From CAWDDG01 sp963801065 (GTDB taxonomy: Bacteria > Actinomycetota > Actinomycetes > Jiangellales > Jiangellaceae): a stretch of DNA of 64,000 bases. Location: assembly GCA_963801065.1 (NCBI GenBank), contig CAWDDG010000003.1, positions 372,001-436,000 on the forward strand. Direction: 5' to 3'. Below are positions 17,821-27,015 of the stretch, piece after piece. Every line of letters starts with the position of its first letter. Within the stretch, counting starts at the first letter, position 1. The notes beneath the pieces were generated by a model that was not told the DNA's origin, did no database searches, and saw only the letters and a program-made list of their open reading frames with translations. The translations under genes were made by a program, and so were the position numbers.

Positions 17821-20306
17821 CGGGCACCTCCCCACTCAGCGTCGGAGCGGGTGATCTCCGCAGCCGCCCGCGCGATCGTGACGACGGCTCCGGCGCTCAC
17901 TCCGAGGTCGAGGTGCACGCGGGACCCGGGCGAGTTCTGCGGCACCCACACGACCCGGTCCGGCATGTCGGCGATCTCCAGCGGCAGCGTCAGGGATCCC
18001 GCGTCGCTACTCACCGTGACCGACCCGCCGTCATCGATGCCGATCTCGGCCGCCGTCGTCGCGGACAGGCGGGCCACCGCCGGCCGGGCCGTGCCGGCGA
18101 GGTACGGCTCGCCGTCCTGGAGGCGACCGGCGTCAAGGAGCATCCGCCAGGTGGCGAGCACCGCCGCGCCGGCATCCGGGGCAGGCGGCTGGGCGACGGG
18201 GACTGTCGGTGCGTCCGGGCGGGTCCCGTCCCACCGGCCGAGCTCGAGCAACTCGGCCATGGCAGCCTCGACGGTCGGCAAGCCGAGCCGGACGTCGAGC
18301 TCGTCGGCCAGCGCGGCGAGCACGCGCCCGTCCGTCATCGCGCCCGAGTCGGTGAACACCGCCGGGAACGGCCGCTCGCGCCCCTCCCAGCTCACGAACG
18401 TGCCCGCCTTCTCGGCCACCGGCGCGACCGGGAGAACGACGTCTGCCAGCTCCGTCACCTCGGTACGGCGGACCTCCAGGCTCAGCACGAAATCGGCCGC
18501 TCCCAGGGCGGCCCGGGCTGCGGCCGGGTCCGGCAGGTCGGCGAGCTCCACGCCACCGACGACCGCACCCGAGAGCGACCCCGAGGCCAGCGCCGCAACG
18601 ATCCCGGACGTGTCGCGGCCCGGCAGCGGCGGCAGCGTCCCGACGTCCCAGACCGTGCCGACATCGACGCGTGCCTCGGGGTCGTCGACCGGACGCCCGC
18701 CCGGCAGCAGCGTGGGCAGCGCACCCGCCTCGAGGGCACCTCGCTCGCCGGCCCGGCGCGGGATCCACGCGAGCCGGGCGCCGGTCGCGTCCGCCACCCG
18801 GACCGCGGCGGACAACGCGCCTGGCACACCGGCCAGGCGCTCGCCGACCAGAATGACCGCACCGGCTGCCTTGAGTGCGTCAGCGAGGTCGCTGACCCGG
18901 CCATCGCCGTCGGCGATGGCCTGGAGTACCTCGGCCTCGGTGCCGGGCGCCGCCGGGACCAGCGAGCCGGAGACCTTGGCCAGGCCACGGGTGGCGAACG
19001 GCGCGACGGCGAAGACCGCTGTGCCGTTCCTTCGCATGCCCTTGCGCAGACGGAGGAGGACCATGGCGGCCTCCTCCTCCGGCTCGAAACCCACGAGAAG
19101 GACAGCGGGCGCATTCTCGAGGTCGGTGTACGTGACACCCAGACCGGTGCCCGCGATACCGGCCAGGAAGTCGGCCTCCTCCGCAGAGTGGACTCTGGCC
19201 CGGAAGTCGATGTCGTTGGTGCCGAGTGCCACCCGGGCGAACTTGGCGTACGCGTAGGCGTCCTCGACGGTCATCCGGCCGCCGGTGAGCACTCCGACTC
19301 CGCCTGCCGCACGAGCCGCGGACAGCCCACGCGCGGCGATCGTCAGCGCCTCCGGCCACGATGCGGTGACCAGCTCGCCCGTCTGCTCGTCGCGCACCCT
19401 CGGGTAGGTCAGCCGGTCCTCGAGGTCGGCGTAGCGGAAGGCGAAGCGATCCTTGTCCGAGATCCACTCCTCGTTGACCTCGGGATCATCGCCCGCCAGC
19501 CGGCGCATGACGACGCCGCGCCGGTGGTCGACCCGGATCGCGCTGCCGCAGGCGTCGTGCTCGGCCACTGAAGGCACCGAGACCAGATCGAACGGACGGG
19601 CCCGGAACCGGTACGCCGACGACGTCAGGGCGCCGACCGGGCAGATCTGGATCGTGTTGCCCGAGAAGTAGCTGGAGAAGGGTTCGGACTCGTAGATGCC
19701 GACCTGCTGCAGTGCCCCGCGCTCGAGCATCTCGATGAACGGGTCGCCGGCGATCTCTTGCGAGAACCTCGTGCACCGAGCGCAGAGGACACATCGCTCC
19801 CGGTCGAGCAGGACCTGAGTGGAGATCGCGATCGGCTTCGGGTAGGTCCGCTTCTTCCCCTCGTACCGTGACTCGCCGCGACCGTTGCTCATGGCCTGGT
19901 TCTGCAGCGGACATTCGCCGCCTTTGTCGCAGACCGGGCAGTCCAGCGGGTGGTTGATCAGGAGGAACTCCATGACCCCCCGTTGGGCCTTGTCGGCGAC
20001 CGGCGAGGTGAGCTGGGTCTTGACCACCATGCCGGGCGCGACCGTCATCGTGCACGACGCCTGCGGCTTCGGCATGCCACGTCCGTTGCCGGCGTCGACG
20101 ACCTCGACCAGGCACTGGCGGCACGCGCCGACCGGGTCGAGCAACGGGTGATCGCAGAACCGCGGGATCTGGATGCCCAGCAGCTCGGCCGCCCGGATCA
20201 GCAGCGTGCCCTCGGGCACGCTGACCTCGAAGCCGTCGATCGTCAGCGTCACGAGGTTCTGCGCCTGCTCCACGGAGCCGCTCGGGGTTTGCGACGTGAC
20301 CGTCAT
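17817..20306 (-). CDS. nuoG: NADH-quinone oxidoreductase subunit G
   Basis: The large iron-sulfur subunit, 829 residues. The N-terminal [2Fe-2S] domain has CDHPLLDPVGACRQC. It is followed by the His/Cys cluster in HPLDCPVCDKGGECPLQ, then CVLCARCTRFSQEI and the NTIQICPVGALTS ligand of the eight-iron domain. The rest is a molybdopterin-oxidoreductase-like fold that lost its cofactor. The ATG overlaps the nuoF stop. Confidence 0.96.
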   Translation of the reverse strand: MTVTSQTPSGSVEQAQNLVTLTIDGFEVSVPEGTLLIRAAELLGIQIPRFCDHPLLDPVGACRQCLVEVVDAGNGRGMPKPQASCTMTVAPGMVVKTQLTSPVADKAQRGVMEFLLINHPLDCPVCDKGGECPLQNQAMSNGRGESRYEGKKRTYPKPIAISTQVLLDRERCVLCARCTRFSQEIAGDPFIEMLERGALQQVGIYESEPFSSYFSGNTIQICPVGALTSSAYRFRARPFDLVSVPSVAEHDACGSAIRVDHRRGVVMRRLAGDDPEVNEEWISDKDRFAFRYADLEDRLTYPRVRDEQTGELVTASWPEALTIAARGLSAARAAGGVGVLTGGRMTVEDAYAYAKFARVALGTNDIDFRARVHSAEEADFLAGIAGTGLGVTYTDLENAPAVLLVGFEPEEEAAMVLLRLRKGMRRNGTAVFAVAPFATRGLAKVSGSLVPAAPGTEAEVLQAIADGDGRVSDLADALKAAGAVILVGERLAGVPGALSAAVRVADATGARLAWIPRRAGERGALEAGALPTLLPGGRPVDDPEARVDVGTVWDVGTLPPLPGRDTSGIVAALASGSLSGAVVGGVELADLPDPAAARAALGAADFVLSLEVRRTEVTELADVVLPVAPVAEKAGTFVSWEGRERPFPAVFTDSGAMTDGRVLAALADELDVRLGLPTVEAAMAELLELGRWDGTRPDAPTVPVAQPPAPDAGAAVLATWRMLLDAGRLQDGEPYLAGTARPAVARLSATTAAEIGIDDGGSVTVSSDAGSLTLPLEIADMPDRVVWVPQNSPGSRVHLDLGVSAGAVVTIARAAAEITRSDAEWGGAR

Positions 20307-21610
20307 GTGCTCGCTCCCGCGCTCTGGGCGAACAGGGTCGACTCGGCCGGGTCGAACGGGCAGCCGCCGTGCTCGAAATGAGCGAGGTACTCGTCGCGGA
20401 AGTACTGCACGGACGAGGTGATCGGGGCGACGCCGCCGTCGGCGAGGGCGCAGAACGACCGCCCGGCGATGTTGTCGGAGAGGTCGAGAAGCTTCTCCAG
20501 GTCGGCTTCGGTGCCCTCACCCTGCTCCAGCCGGTCCAGGATCTGCACCAGCCACCAGAAGCCTTCCCGGCATGGCGTGCACTTGCCGCACGACTCGTGC
20601 TTGTAGAACTCCGTCCACCGCAGGACGGCGCGCACCACGCACGTCGTGTCGTCGAAGATCTGCAGCGCCTTGGTGCCCAGCATCGATCCGACGGCGGCGA
20701 CACCTTCATAGTCCAGCGGGACGTCGAGGTGCTCGGACGTCAGCAGCTGCGTGGACGACCCGCCTGGCGTCCAGAACTTGAGCTCGTGACCCTCGCGGAC
20801 GCCGCCGGCAAGGTCGAGCAGCTCGCGCAGCGTGATGCCCAGCGGCGCCTCGTACTGGCCCGGCCGGGCTACGTGGCCGGAGAGTGAGTAGAGCGTGAAG
20901 CCCGGCGATTTCTCCGAGCCCATCGAGCGGAACCAGTCGACGCCGCGGGCGACGATCGACGGCACCGACGCGATCGTCTCGACGTTGTTGATCACGGTCG
21001 GTGACGCGTACAGACCCGCGACCGCGGGGAACGGCGGACGAAGCCGGGGCTGACCGCGGCGGCCCTCCAGGGAGTCGAGCAGCGCCGTCTCCTCGCCGCA
21101 GATGTACGCGCCCGCGCCGGCGTGCACGACGACGTCGAGGTCGAAGCCGGAGTTCAGGATGTCGGATCCCAAGTACCCGGACTCGTAGGCTTCGGCGACG
21201 GCGTTCTGCAGCCGGCGGACGGCATGCAGGACCTCGCCGCGCACGTAGATGAACGCGTGCTCGGCGCCGATCGCGTAGGCCGAGATGATCACTCCTTCGA
21301 CCAGCAGGTGCGGCGTGGCCAGCATGAGTGGAATGTCCTTGCACGTGCCCGGCTCCGACTCGTCGGCGTTGACGACCAGGTAGGTCGGGTTCGGGTTGTC
21401 CTTGGGGATGAAGCTCCATTTCAGGCCCGTCGGGAAGCCCGCGCCGCCTCGCCCGCGCAGGCCGGCGTCCTTGACCAGCGCCGTGATGTCGGCGGGCTGC
21501 CGCTGCAGCGCAGCACGCAGGCCCTTGTAGCCGTCGTGGCGCTCGTAGCCCTGGCGGGTGAACGAGTCGGTGTCGCGCCAGCGCTGGGACAGGACCGGGG
21601 TGAGCGTCAC
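20303..21610 (-). CDS. nuoF: NADH-quinone oxidoreductase subunit F
   Basis: The NADH- and FMN-binding subunit, 435 residues. Motifs are GRGGAGFPTGLKW (NADH-binding glycine-rich loop), ADESEPGTCKD (FMN), GAGAYICGEETALL, and the N3 cluster ligands in ESCGKCTPCREG. The GTG start overlaps the nuoE stop as GTGA; the open frame runs further upstream through nuoE but that is a shadow. The presence of NuoF shows that this complex, unlike nuo2, uses NADH. Confidence 0.96.
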   Translation of the reverse strand: MTLTPVLSQRWRDTDSFTRQGYERHDGYKGLRAALQRQPADITALVKDAGLRGRGGAGFPTGLKWSFIPKDNPNPTYLVVNADESEPGTCKDIPLMLATPHLLVEGVIISAYAIGAEHAFIYVRGEVLHAVRRLQNAVAEAYESGYLGSDILNSGFDLDVVVHAGAGAYICGEETALLDSLEGRRGQPRLRPPFPAVAGLYASPTVINNVETIASVPSIVARGVDWFRSMGSEKSPGFTLYSLSGHVARPGQYEAPLGITLRELLDLAGGVREGHELKFWTPGGSSTQLLTSEHLDVPLDYEGVAAVGSMLGTKALQIFDDTTCVVRAVLRWTEFYKHESCGKCTPCREGFWWLVQILDRLEQGEGTEADLEKLLDLSDNIAGRSFCALADGGVAPITSSVQYFRDEYLAHFEHGGCPFDPAESTLFAQSAGAST

Positions 21611-22299
21611 GTGCCGTCCTTCCTCGGTGCCGCCTCGATGGCGGGCGGGCCGCCTTCGGGCGCCTGCCAACCCTTCTCCTCGGCCAGGACAAGACCGGCC
21701 AGGCTCGCCGGGCCGGCCTGCGCGCCTTCGGCGGCGCGGCCGTCCGGGAAGCCGGCGAGAACTCTGGCAGCCTCGCGCCAGGTGCATACCTTGGGCCCCC
21801 TGGTGGATCGCACCTCCGTGCCCGCCCGGAGCTGCTCGACGAGCTCGCGCGCAGACTGCGGGGTCTGGTTGTCCATGAACTCCCAGTTGACCATCACGAC
21901 CGGAGCGAAGTCGCAGGCCGCGTTGCACTCGACGTGCTCCAGCGAGATCTTGCCGTCCTCGGTGGTCTCGTCGTGCCCGATCCCGAGCTCCTCGGTGAGC
22001 TCGGACCAGATCGCATCGCCGCCCATGATCGCGCAGAGCGTGTTGGTGCAGACACCGACGTGGTAGTCGCCCATCGGATGCCGCTTGTACATCGTGTAGA
22101 AGGTGGCGACGGCAGAGACCTCGGCCTCGGTCAGGCCCAGCTCCTGCGCGCACATCTGGATGCCGGCCGGCGTGACGTAGCCCTCGTAGGCCTGGACCAG
22201 GTGCAGCATCGGCAGCAGCGCCGAACGAGGCTGCGGGTAACGCGCGATGATCTCGCGCATCTCGGCGCGCGCCGCGTCGCCCAAGGTCGTAGAGCTCAC
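21607..22299 (-). CDS. nuoE: NADH-quinone oxidoreductase subunit E
   Basis: A thioredoxin-like [2Fe-2S] subunit that partners NuoF, 230 residues. The ligands are seen in GVCTNTLCAI and HVECNAACDFAPV. The last 60 residues, rich in Ala/Gly, exceed the minimal fold. The GTG start overlaps the nuoD stop. Confidence 0.95.
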   Translation of the reverse strand: MSSTTLGDAARAEMREIIARYPQPRSALLPMLHLVQAYEGYVTPAGIQMCAQELGLTEAEVSAVATFYTMYKRHPMGDYHVGVCTNTLCAIMGGDAIWSELTEELGIGHDETTEDGKISLEHVECNAACDFAPVVMVNWEFMDNQTPQSARELVEQLRAGTEVRSTRGPKVCTWREAARVLAGFPDGRAAEGAQAGPASLAGLVLAEEKGWQAPEGGPPAIEAAPRKDGT

Positions 22300-23660
22300 C
22301 GGTCGGCACCCCCCATCACCGGATCGAGACTCGCCACCGCCACGATCACGTCGGACACCATCGACCCCTCGCACATCGCGGACACGGCCTGCAGGTTGTT
22401 GAACGAGGGGTCGCGGAAATGGGCCCGCCACGGTCTGGTGCCACCGTCGGAGACCACGTGAGCACCCAGCTCTCCACGCGGCGACTCGACGGCCTGGTAG
22501 ACCTGACCGGCCGGCACCCGGAACCCTTCGGTGACCAGCTTGAAGTGGTGGATCAGGCCCTCCATGGACTCACCCATGATGTGCCGGATGTGGTCGAGGG
22601 AGGTGCCCAGGCCGTCGCCGCCGAGCGCCAGCTGGGCCGGCCACGCGATCTTCTTGTCGGCGACCATGACGGGGCCCGGCTCGAGCCGGTCCAGGCACTG
22701 CTCGACGATCCGCAACGACTGGCGCATCTCGTCGACCCGGATGCGGTACCGCCCGTAGGCGTCGCACGTGTCACGGACCGGGACGTCGAAGTCATAGGTC
22801 TCGTAACCGCAGTACGGCTGTGCCTTGCGTAGGTCGTACGGCAGGCCCGTGGAGCGCAGCACCGGGCCGGTGAGGCCCAACGCTGTGCAACCGGTGAGGT
22901 CGAGATAGCCGATCCCGTCTGCACGGCGGCGGAAGACCGGGTTCTCATTGAGAAGGGCCTCGTACTCCGGCAGATGCGTGTCCATCCATCTGACGTACTC
23001 ACGGACGCTCTCGACCGCGCCGGGTGGGAGGTCCTGGGCAACCCCGCCAGGCCGGATGTATCCGCTGTTCATGCGGAGTCCGGTGATCAGCTCGAAGAGG
23101 TCGAGGGTCCGCTCGCGTTCCCGGAAGCCCATGGTCATGATGGTGAGCGCGCCGATCTCCAGACCGCCCGTGCCGAGGGCGACCAGGTGTGACGCGATCC
23201 GGTTGAGCTCCATCATCATCACCCGGATCACGGTGGCCCGTTCCGGGATCTCGTCGGTGATGCCCAGCAGCCGCTCGATGCCCAGCACGTAGGCAGCCTC
23301 GTTGAAGAAGGGCGACAGGTAGTCCATACGGGTACAGAACGTGACGCCCTGCGTCCAAGTCCGGTACTCCATGTTCTTCTCGATGCCGGTGTGCAGGAAC
23401 CCGACACCTACGCGCGCGTCGATCACCGTCTCTCCGTCGAGCTCGAGGATCAGCCGGAGCACGCCGTGCGTGGACGGATGCTGTGGCCCCATGTTGACCA
23501 CGATCCGTTCCTGGCCCGCGACTGCGGCGCCGACGACGTCGTCCCAGTCCTGGCCCGTGACGTTGTAGACCGCGCCCTCGGTGGTCTCGCGTACGCCGGC
23601 GTACGGGTCGGCCCGAGGTCCGGGGTCGGGCGGCACGGTGTAGGTGACGTCCTCGGTCAC
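22296..23660 (-). CDS. nuoD: NADH-quinone oxidoreductase subunit D
   Basis: The 49-kDa quinone-site subunit, derived from the hydrogenase large subunit, 454 residues. Typical segments are NMGPQHPSTHGVLRL with the quinone-site His, GFLHTGIEKNMEYRTW, and SPRGELGAHVVSDGG near the C-terminus. The GTG start overlaps the nuoC stop by four bases. Confidence 0.96.
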   Translation of the reverse strand: MTEDVTYTVPPDPGPRADPYAGVRETTEGAVYNVTGQDWDDVVGAAVAGQERIVVNMGPQHPSTHGVLRLILELDGETVIDARVGVGFLHTGIEKNMEYRTWTQGVTFCTRMDYLSPFFNEAAYVLGIERLLGITDEIPERATVIRVMMMELNRIASHLVALGTGGLEIGALTIMTMGFRERERTLDLFELITGLRMNSGYIRPGGVAQDLPPGAVESVREYVRWMDTHLPEYEALLNENPVFRRRADGIGYLDLTGCTALGLTGPVLRSTGLPYDLRKAQPYCGYETYDFDVPVRDTCDAYGRYRIRVDEMRQSLRIVEQCLDRLEPGPVMVADKKIAWPAQLALGGDGLGTSLDHIRHIMGESMEGLIHHFKLVTEGFRVPAGQVYQAVESPRGELGAHVVSDGGTRPWRAHFRDPSFNNLQAVSAMCEGSMVSDVIVAVASLDPVMGGADR

Positions 23661-24463
23661 GTGTATGCCCTCCGCTCGTCGGGCGGGGCGATTGTCGCGC
23701 CCTTGTACTCCACCGGGACGCCGCCGAGTGGGTAGTCCTTGCGCTGCGGGTGCCCGGGCCAGTCGTCGGGCATCTGGATCCGGGTGAGTGCCGGATGGCC
23801 GTCGAAGACGATCCCGAAGAAGTCGTACGTCTCGCGCTCGTGCCAGTTGTTCGCCGGGTAGAGCTCGACGATCGACGGGACGTGGGGATCCGCGTCAGGA
23901 CAGACGACCTCGACGCGGATCCGCCGGTTGTGAGTGATCGACAGGAACGGATAGACGGCGTGCAGCTCGCGGCCGGACTCGTCAGGGTAGTGGACGCCGT
24001 TGACGCCCATGCACATCTCGTAGCGCAGCGCCGGGTCGTCGCGGAGCGCGCGGGCGACCTCGACGAGGCGCTCGCGCCGGACGAACAGGGTGAGCTCATC
24101 GCGGTCGACGAGCACTCGCTCGATGGCGTCGCCGTACGGGACACCGGCCTGTTCCAGCGCCGCCGAGATCGCGTCCCCGACCTCGTCGAACGCCTCACCC
24201 CACGGCCGCGGCGTGGAGCCGTGCCGGACGGGGTTGGTGTCGGGCACGACCAGCCGGCCGTACCCGGACGTGTCGCCCGTGTCGCTGGTGCCGAACATGC
24301 CGCGGCGGGTCGGGTGGGCCGGTGGTGGCCCGGCGACTCCGGCGTCGGCGACCTCGGCCGGCAGATCCCCCGGCCCGGCCGTCGTCGCCTCTGCGCTCGA
24401 GCTTGCCGCCGTCTCTTCCTCTGACCGAGCCTCGGCCGGCGGGCGTACCTCGTCGTCAGGCAT
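23657..24463 (-). CDS. nuoC: NADH-quinone oxidoreductase subunit C
   Basis: The 30-kDa subunit, 268 residues. The first 60 residues are an acidic, Ala-rich extension. The core ends with NNWHERETYDFFGIVFDGHP and GHPQRKDYPLGG, which define the family. It lies 33 bp after nuoB and overlaps nuoD. It is distinct from nuoC2. Confidence 0.95.
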   Translation of the reverse strand: MPDDEVRPPAEARSEEETAASSSAEATTAGPGDLPAEVADAGVAGPPPAHPTRRGMFGTSDTGDTSGYGRLVVPDTNPVRHGSTPRPWGEAFDEVGDAISAALEQAGVPYGDAIERVLVDRDELTLFVRRERLVEVARALRDDPALRYEMCMGVNGVHYPDESGRELHAVYPFLSITHNRRIRVEVVCPDADPHVPSIVELYPANNWHERETYDFFGIVFDGHPALTRIQMPDDWPGHPQRKDYPLGGVPVEYKGATIAPPDERRAYT

Positions 24464-24496
24464 CTGGTCGTACTCGCCTTCCCACTCGCTCCGGGC

Positions 24497-25054
24497 TCAT
24501 CGGCTCAGAAGGCCCTTCATCTCCTGGGTCGGCACGGCCTCGAGGGCAGCCAACTCGGCCTCGGCGTGAGCACGCTCCTTGTTCGAGCCCAGCGGCATGT
24601 GCTGGATCTTGTCGTGAAGCTTGAGGATCGCGTCCATCAGCATCTCCGGCCGTGGCGGACAGCCGGGCAGGTAGATGTCCACCGGCACGATGTGGTCGAC
24701 GCCCTGGACGATCGCGTAGTTGTTGAACATGCCGCCGGTGCTGGCGCAGACTCCCATCGCGATGACCCACTTGGGCTCCGGCATCTGGTCGTAGATCTGG
24801 CGCAGCACGGGAGCCATCTTCTGGCTCACCCGGCCGGCGACGATCATCAGGTCGGCCTGGCGCGGCGACGCCCGGAAGACCTCCATGCCGAACCGTGCGG
24901 AGTCGTGCCGCGGCCCGCCGAAGGCCATCATCTCGATCGCGCAGCACGCCAGCCCGAACGTCGCGGGCCAGACCGAGCTCTTGCGCATGAAGCCGGCCAC
25001 GTTCTCGACCGTCGTCAGCAGGATGCCGCTCGGCAGCTTCTCTTCTATGCCCAT
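24497..25054 (-). CDS. nuoB: NADH-quinone oxidoreductase subunit B
   Basis: The N2-cluster subunit, 185 residues. Ligands are the CC pair in FGLACCAIEMM, the Cys in MGVCASTGGMFNN and VPGCPPRPE. The conserved SPRQADLMIVAGRVSQKM loop is present. The ATG start lies 15 bp after nuoA. Confidence 0.96.
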   Translation of the reverse strand: MGIEEKLPSGILLTTVENVAGFMRKSSVWPATFGLACCAIEMMAFGGPRHDSARFGMEVFRASPRQADLMIVAGRVSQKMAPVLRQIYDQMPEPKWVIAMGVCASTGGMFNNYAIVQGVDHIVPVDIYLPGCPPRPEMLMDAILKLHDKIQHMPLGSNKERAHAEAELAALEAVPTQEMKGLLSR

Positions 25055-25069
25055 CGCCGGAGTCCCTGC

Positions 25070-25429
25070 CTAGTCCCAGTCCAGCCCGCCGCGTCGCCAC
25101 ACGTACGCGTAGGCAACGAAGACAGTGATGATGAACAGTGCCATCTCGACCAGCCCGAACAGGCCCAGCGCGTCGAACCTGACGGCCCACGGGTACAGGA
25201 AGATGATCTCGATGTCGAAGATGATGAAGAGCATCGCGGTCAGGTAGTACTTGATGGGGAAGCGCCCGCCTCCGACCGGCTGCGGCGTGGGCTGGATGCC
25301 GCACTCGTAGGAGTCGACCTTGACCCGGTTCCAGCGCTTGGGGCCGGTGAGGGCACCCAGGAGCACCGAGGTGACAACGAAGCCGCCGGCGACAACGCCC
25401 AGCACGATGATCGGGACGTATGGGTTCAC
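25070..25429 (-). CDS. nuoA: NADH-quinone oxidoreductase subunit A
   Basis: A three-helix membrane subunit, 119 residues, with the family loop DSYECGIQPTPQPVG and IIFDIEIIFLYPWA in helix 2. The GTG start has GAGGGGAA upstream. It is the first gene of the complete 14-gene nuo operon, which keeps the A-to-N order. The promoter should lie in the 88 bp before the stop of the preceding reductase gene, or transcription continues from it. Confidence 0.95.
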   Translation of the reverse strand: MNPYVPIIVLGVVAGGFVVTSVLLGALTGPKRWNRVKVDSYECGIQPTPQPVGGGRFPIKYYLTAMLFIIFDIEIIFLYPWAVRFDALGLFGLVEMALFIITVFVAYAYVWRRGGLDWD

Positions 25430-25517
25430 GTGTTCCCCTCCCTCGCTCCCGTGCCACGAGCCCTCCGTGCATGCGCTCGCGGCGCACGCACACGGGTGCC
25501 CATGCTAGTGAGTTTGT

Positions 25518-26810
25518 TCACGCCGCCGGAGCCAGTCGGGTCATGGCGTTCACGATCCGGTCCATCGCGTCGCCGTCGCGCCGGTCGGTGAGGTTTGCCA
25601 GCAGCTTGAGTGTGAAGCGCATCAACGTCGGGTGCGGCAGCCCGTGCCGGGTGCACAGCTTCATGATCCGCGGATCGCCGATCAGCTTCACGAAGATCCG
25701 GCCCAGCGTGAAGTAGCCGCCGTGATCGTGCTTGAGGGCGGCCGGGTAGCCATGCAGCACGCGCTCGCGGCCGGCCTCGGTGCGCTGCGCCCGCGCATCG
25801 GCGATGATGGTCGCCGCCAGGTCGGCCGCCTCCATCGCGTAGTCGATGCCTTCGCCGTTGAACGGGTTGACCATGCCGCCCGAGTCGCCGACGAGCAGGA
25901 GTCCGCGGGTGTAGTGCGGCTGCCGGTTGAAGGCCATCGGCAGCGCGGCACTGCGGATGTCGCCGACCTGGTTCTCCTCGGTGAAGCCCCACTCCTCCGG
26001 CGTCTGAGCCACCCAACGGCGAAGCAGCTGCTTGTAGTCGACCCGGCCGAACGCCTTCGAGGTGTTGAGCACGCCGAGACCGACGTTGCTGGTGCCGTTT
26101 CCGGTGCCGAAGATCCAGCCGTACCCGGGAAGAAGGTCGTCGCGCCCGTGCTGGTTCTTCTCGGGCAGCTCGAGCCACGACTCCATCCAGTCGTCGTCGT
26201 GGCGCGGCGTCGTGTAGTAGGTGCGCACGGCGATGCCCATCGGGCGGTCGTCGCGCTTGTGGAGACCCATTGCGGTCGAGAGTCGCGACGACACGCCGTC
26301 CGCCGCGACGACGAGCGGCGCCCGGAACGTCACCTCCGCACCCGCGGGCCGGCCGTCGTCGCCAAGCGGTCGTGCGGTGACCCCGACAATGCGGCCGGTG
26401 CGTCCGTCGAGTACCGGGCCGGTGACGGACATGCGCTCCTGCAGCCGGGCGCCGGACTTCTGCGCGTGCCGGGCCAGGATCTCGTCGAAGTCGGTACGGG
26501 TGCGGACCAGGCCGTAGTCGGGGTAACTGGCGAGGTCGGGCCAGGGCATGTGCAGACGCATGCCGCCCCCGACGATCCGCAGGCCGTGGTTGCGGATCCA
26601 GCCCGGCCCGGACGTGTCGACACCCATCCGGACGAGCTGGCGCACCGCCCTCGGCGTGAGCCCGTCACCACAGACCTTGTCCCGCGGGAACGCCGACTTC
26701 TCGAGCACGAGGACGTCGAGCCCCGCCCTGGCCAGGTAATACGCCGTCGTCGAGCCGGCTGGTCCGGCGCCGACCACGATGACGTCGGCGTCGCTGGCCG
26801 TGCGGATCAT
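25518..26810 (-). CDS. Geranylgeranyl reductase family FAD protein, probable menaquinone reductase
   Basis: A 430-residue FAD-dependent oxidoreductase. The dinucleotide fold begins VIVVGAGPAGSTTAYYLARA (about 10-29), then KVCGDGLTPRAV, and the second FAD motif GDSGGMVNPFNGEGID near residue 300. Proteins of this group saturate isoprenoid double bonds. In mycobacteria the member MenJ reduces the menaquinone side chain. Its place between menG and the nuo operon fits that role, but geranylgeranyl-lipid reduction cannot be excluded. The ATG is preceded by AGAGGACC. A GTG 18 bases upstream is an alternative start. Confidence 0.8.
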   Translation of the reverse strand: MIRTASDADVIVVGAGPAGSTTAYYLARAGLDVLVLEKSAFPRDKVCGDGLTPRAVRQLVRMGVDTSGPGWIRNHGLRIVGGGMRLHMPWPDLASYPDYGLVRTRTDFDEILARHAQKSGARLQERMSVTGPVLDGRTGRIVGVTARPLGDDGRPAGAEVTFRAPLVVAADGVSSRLSTAMGLHKRDDRPMGIAVRTYYTTPRHDDDWMESWLELPEKNQHGRDDLLPGYGWIFGTGNGTSNVGLGVLNTSKAFGRVDYKQLLRRWVAQTPEEWGFTEENQVGDIRSAALPMAFNRQPHYTRGLLLVGDSGGMVNPFNGEGIDYAMEAADLAATIIADARAQRTEAGRERVLHGYPAALKHDHGGYFTLGRIFVKLIGDPRIMKLCTRHGLPHPTLMRFTLKLLANLTDRRDGDAMDRIVNAMTRLAPAA

Positions 26811-26841
26811 GCGGTCCTCTGTCCTCACCCGTCTCCTCGGC

Positions 26842-26865
26842 CGCTCGTGAACGCATTCACGAGCG
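26842..26865. promoter_or_regulatory. Perfect 24-bp palindrome upstream of the reductase gene
   Basis: CGCTCGTGAA (26842-26851) and TTCACGAGCG (26856-26865) are exact inverse copies around CGCA. The site ends 32 bases before the reductase ATG. Its size and symmetry are those of an operator for a dimeric regulator, for example of the TetR type, rather than of a terminator. No regulator gene is next to it. Confidence 0.5.
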
Positions 26866-27015
26866 CTCGTCGAGGGAGAGTCTAGGGCCCGTTCGCCTCG
26901 ATGCTCGACCCGGGTGACCATGCTGCTGACCTGCGCATTTACCGCGCAGCGCCATTGCGTAATTCACGGCCGATTGACCAGGTAGGCCCGGCACGACGCG
27001 GGACGCGTGCACGAC

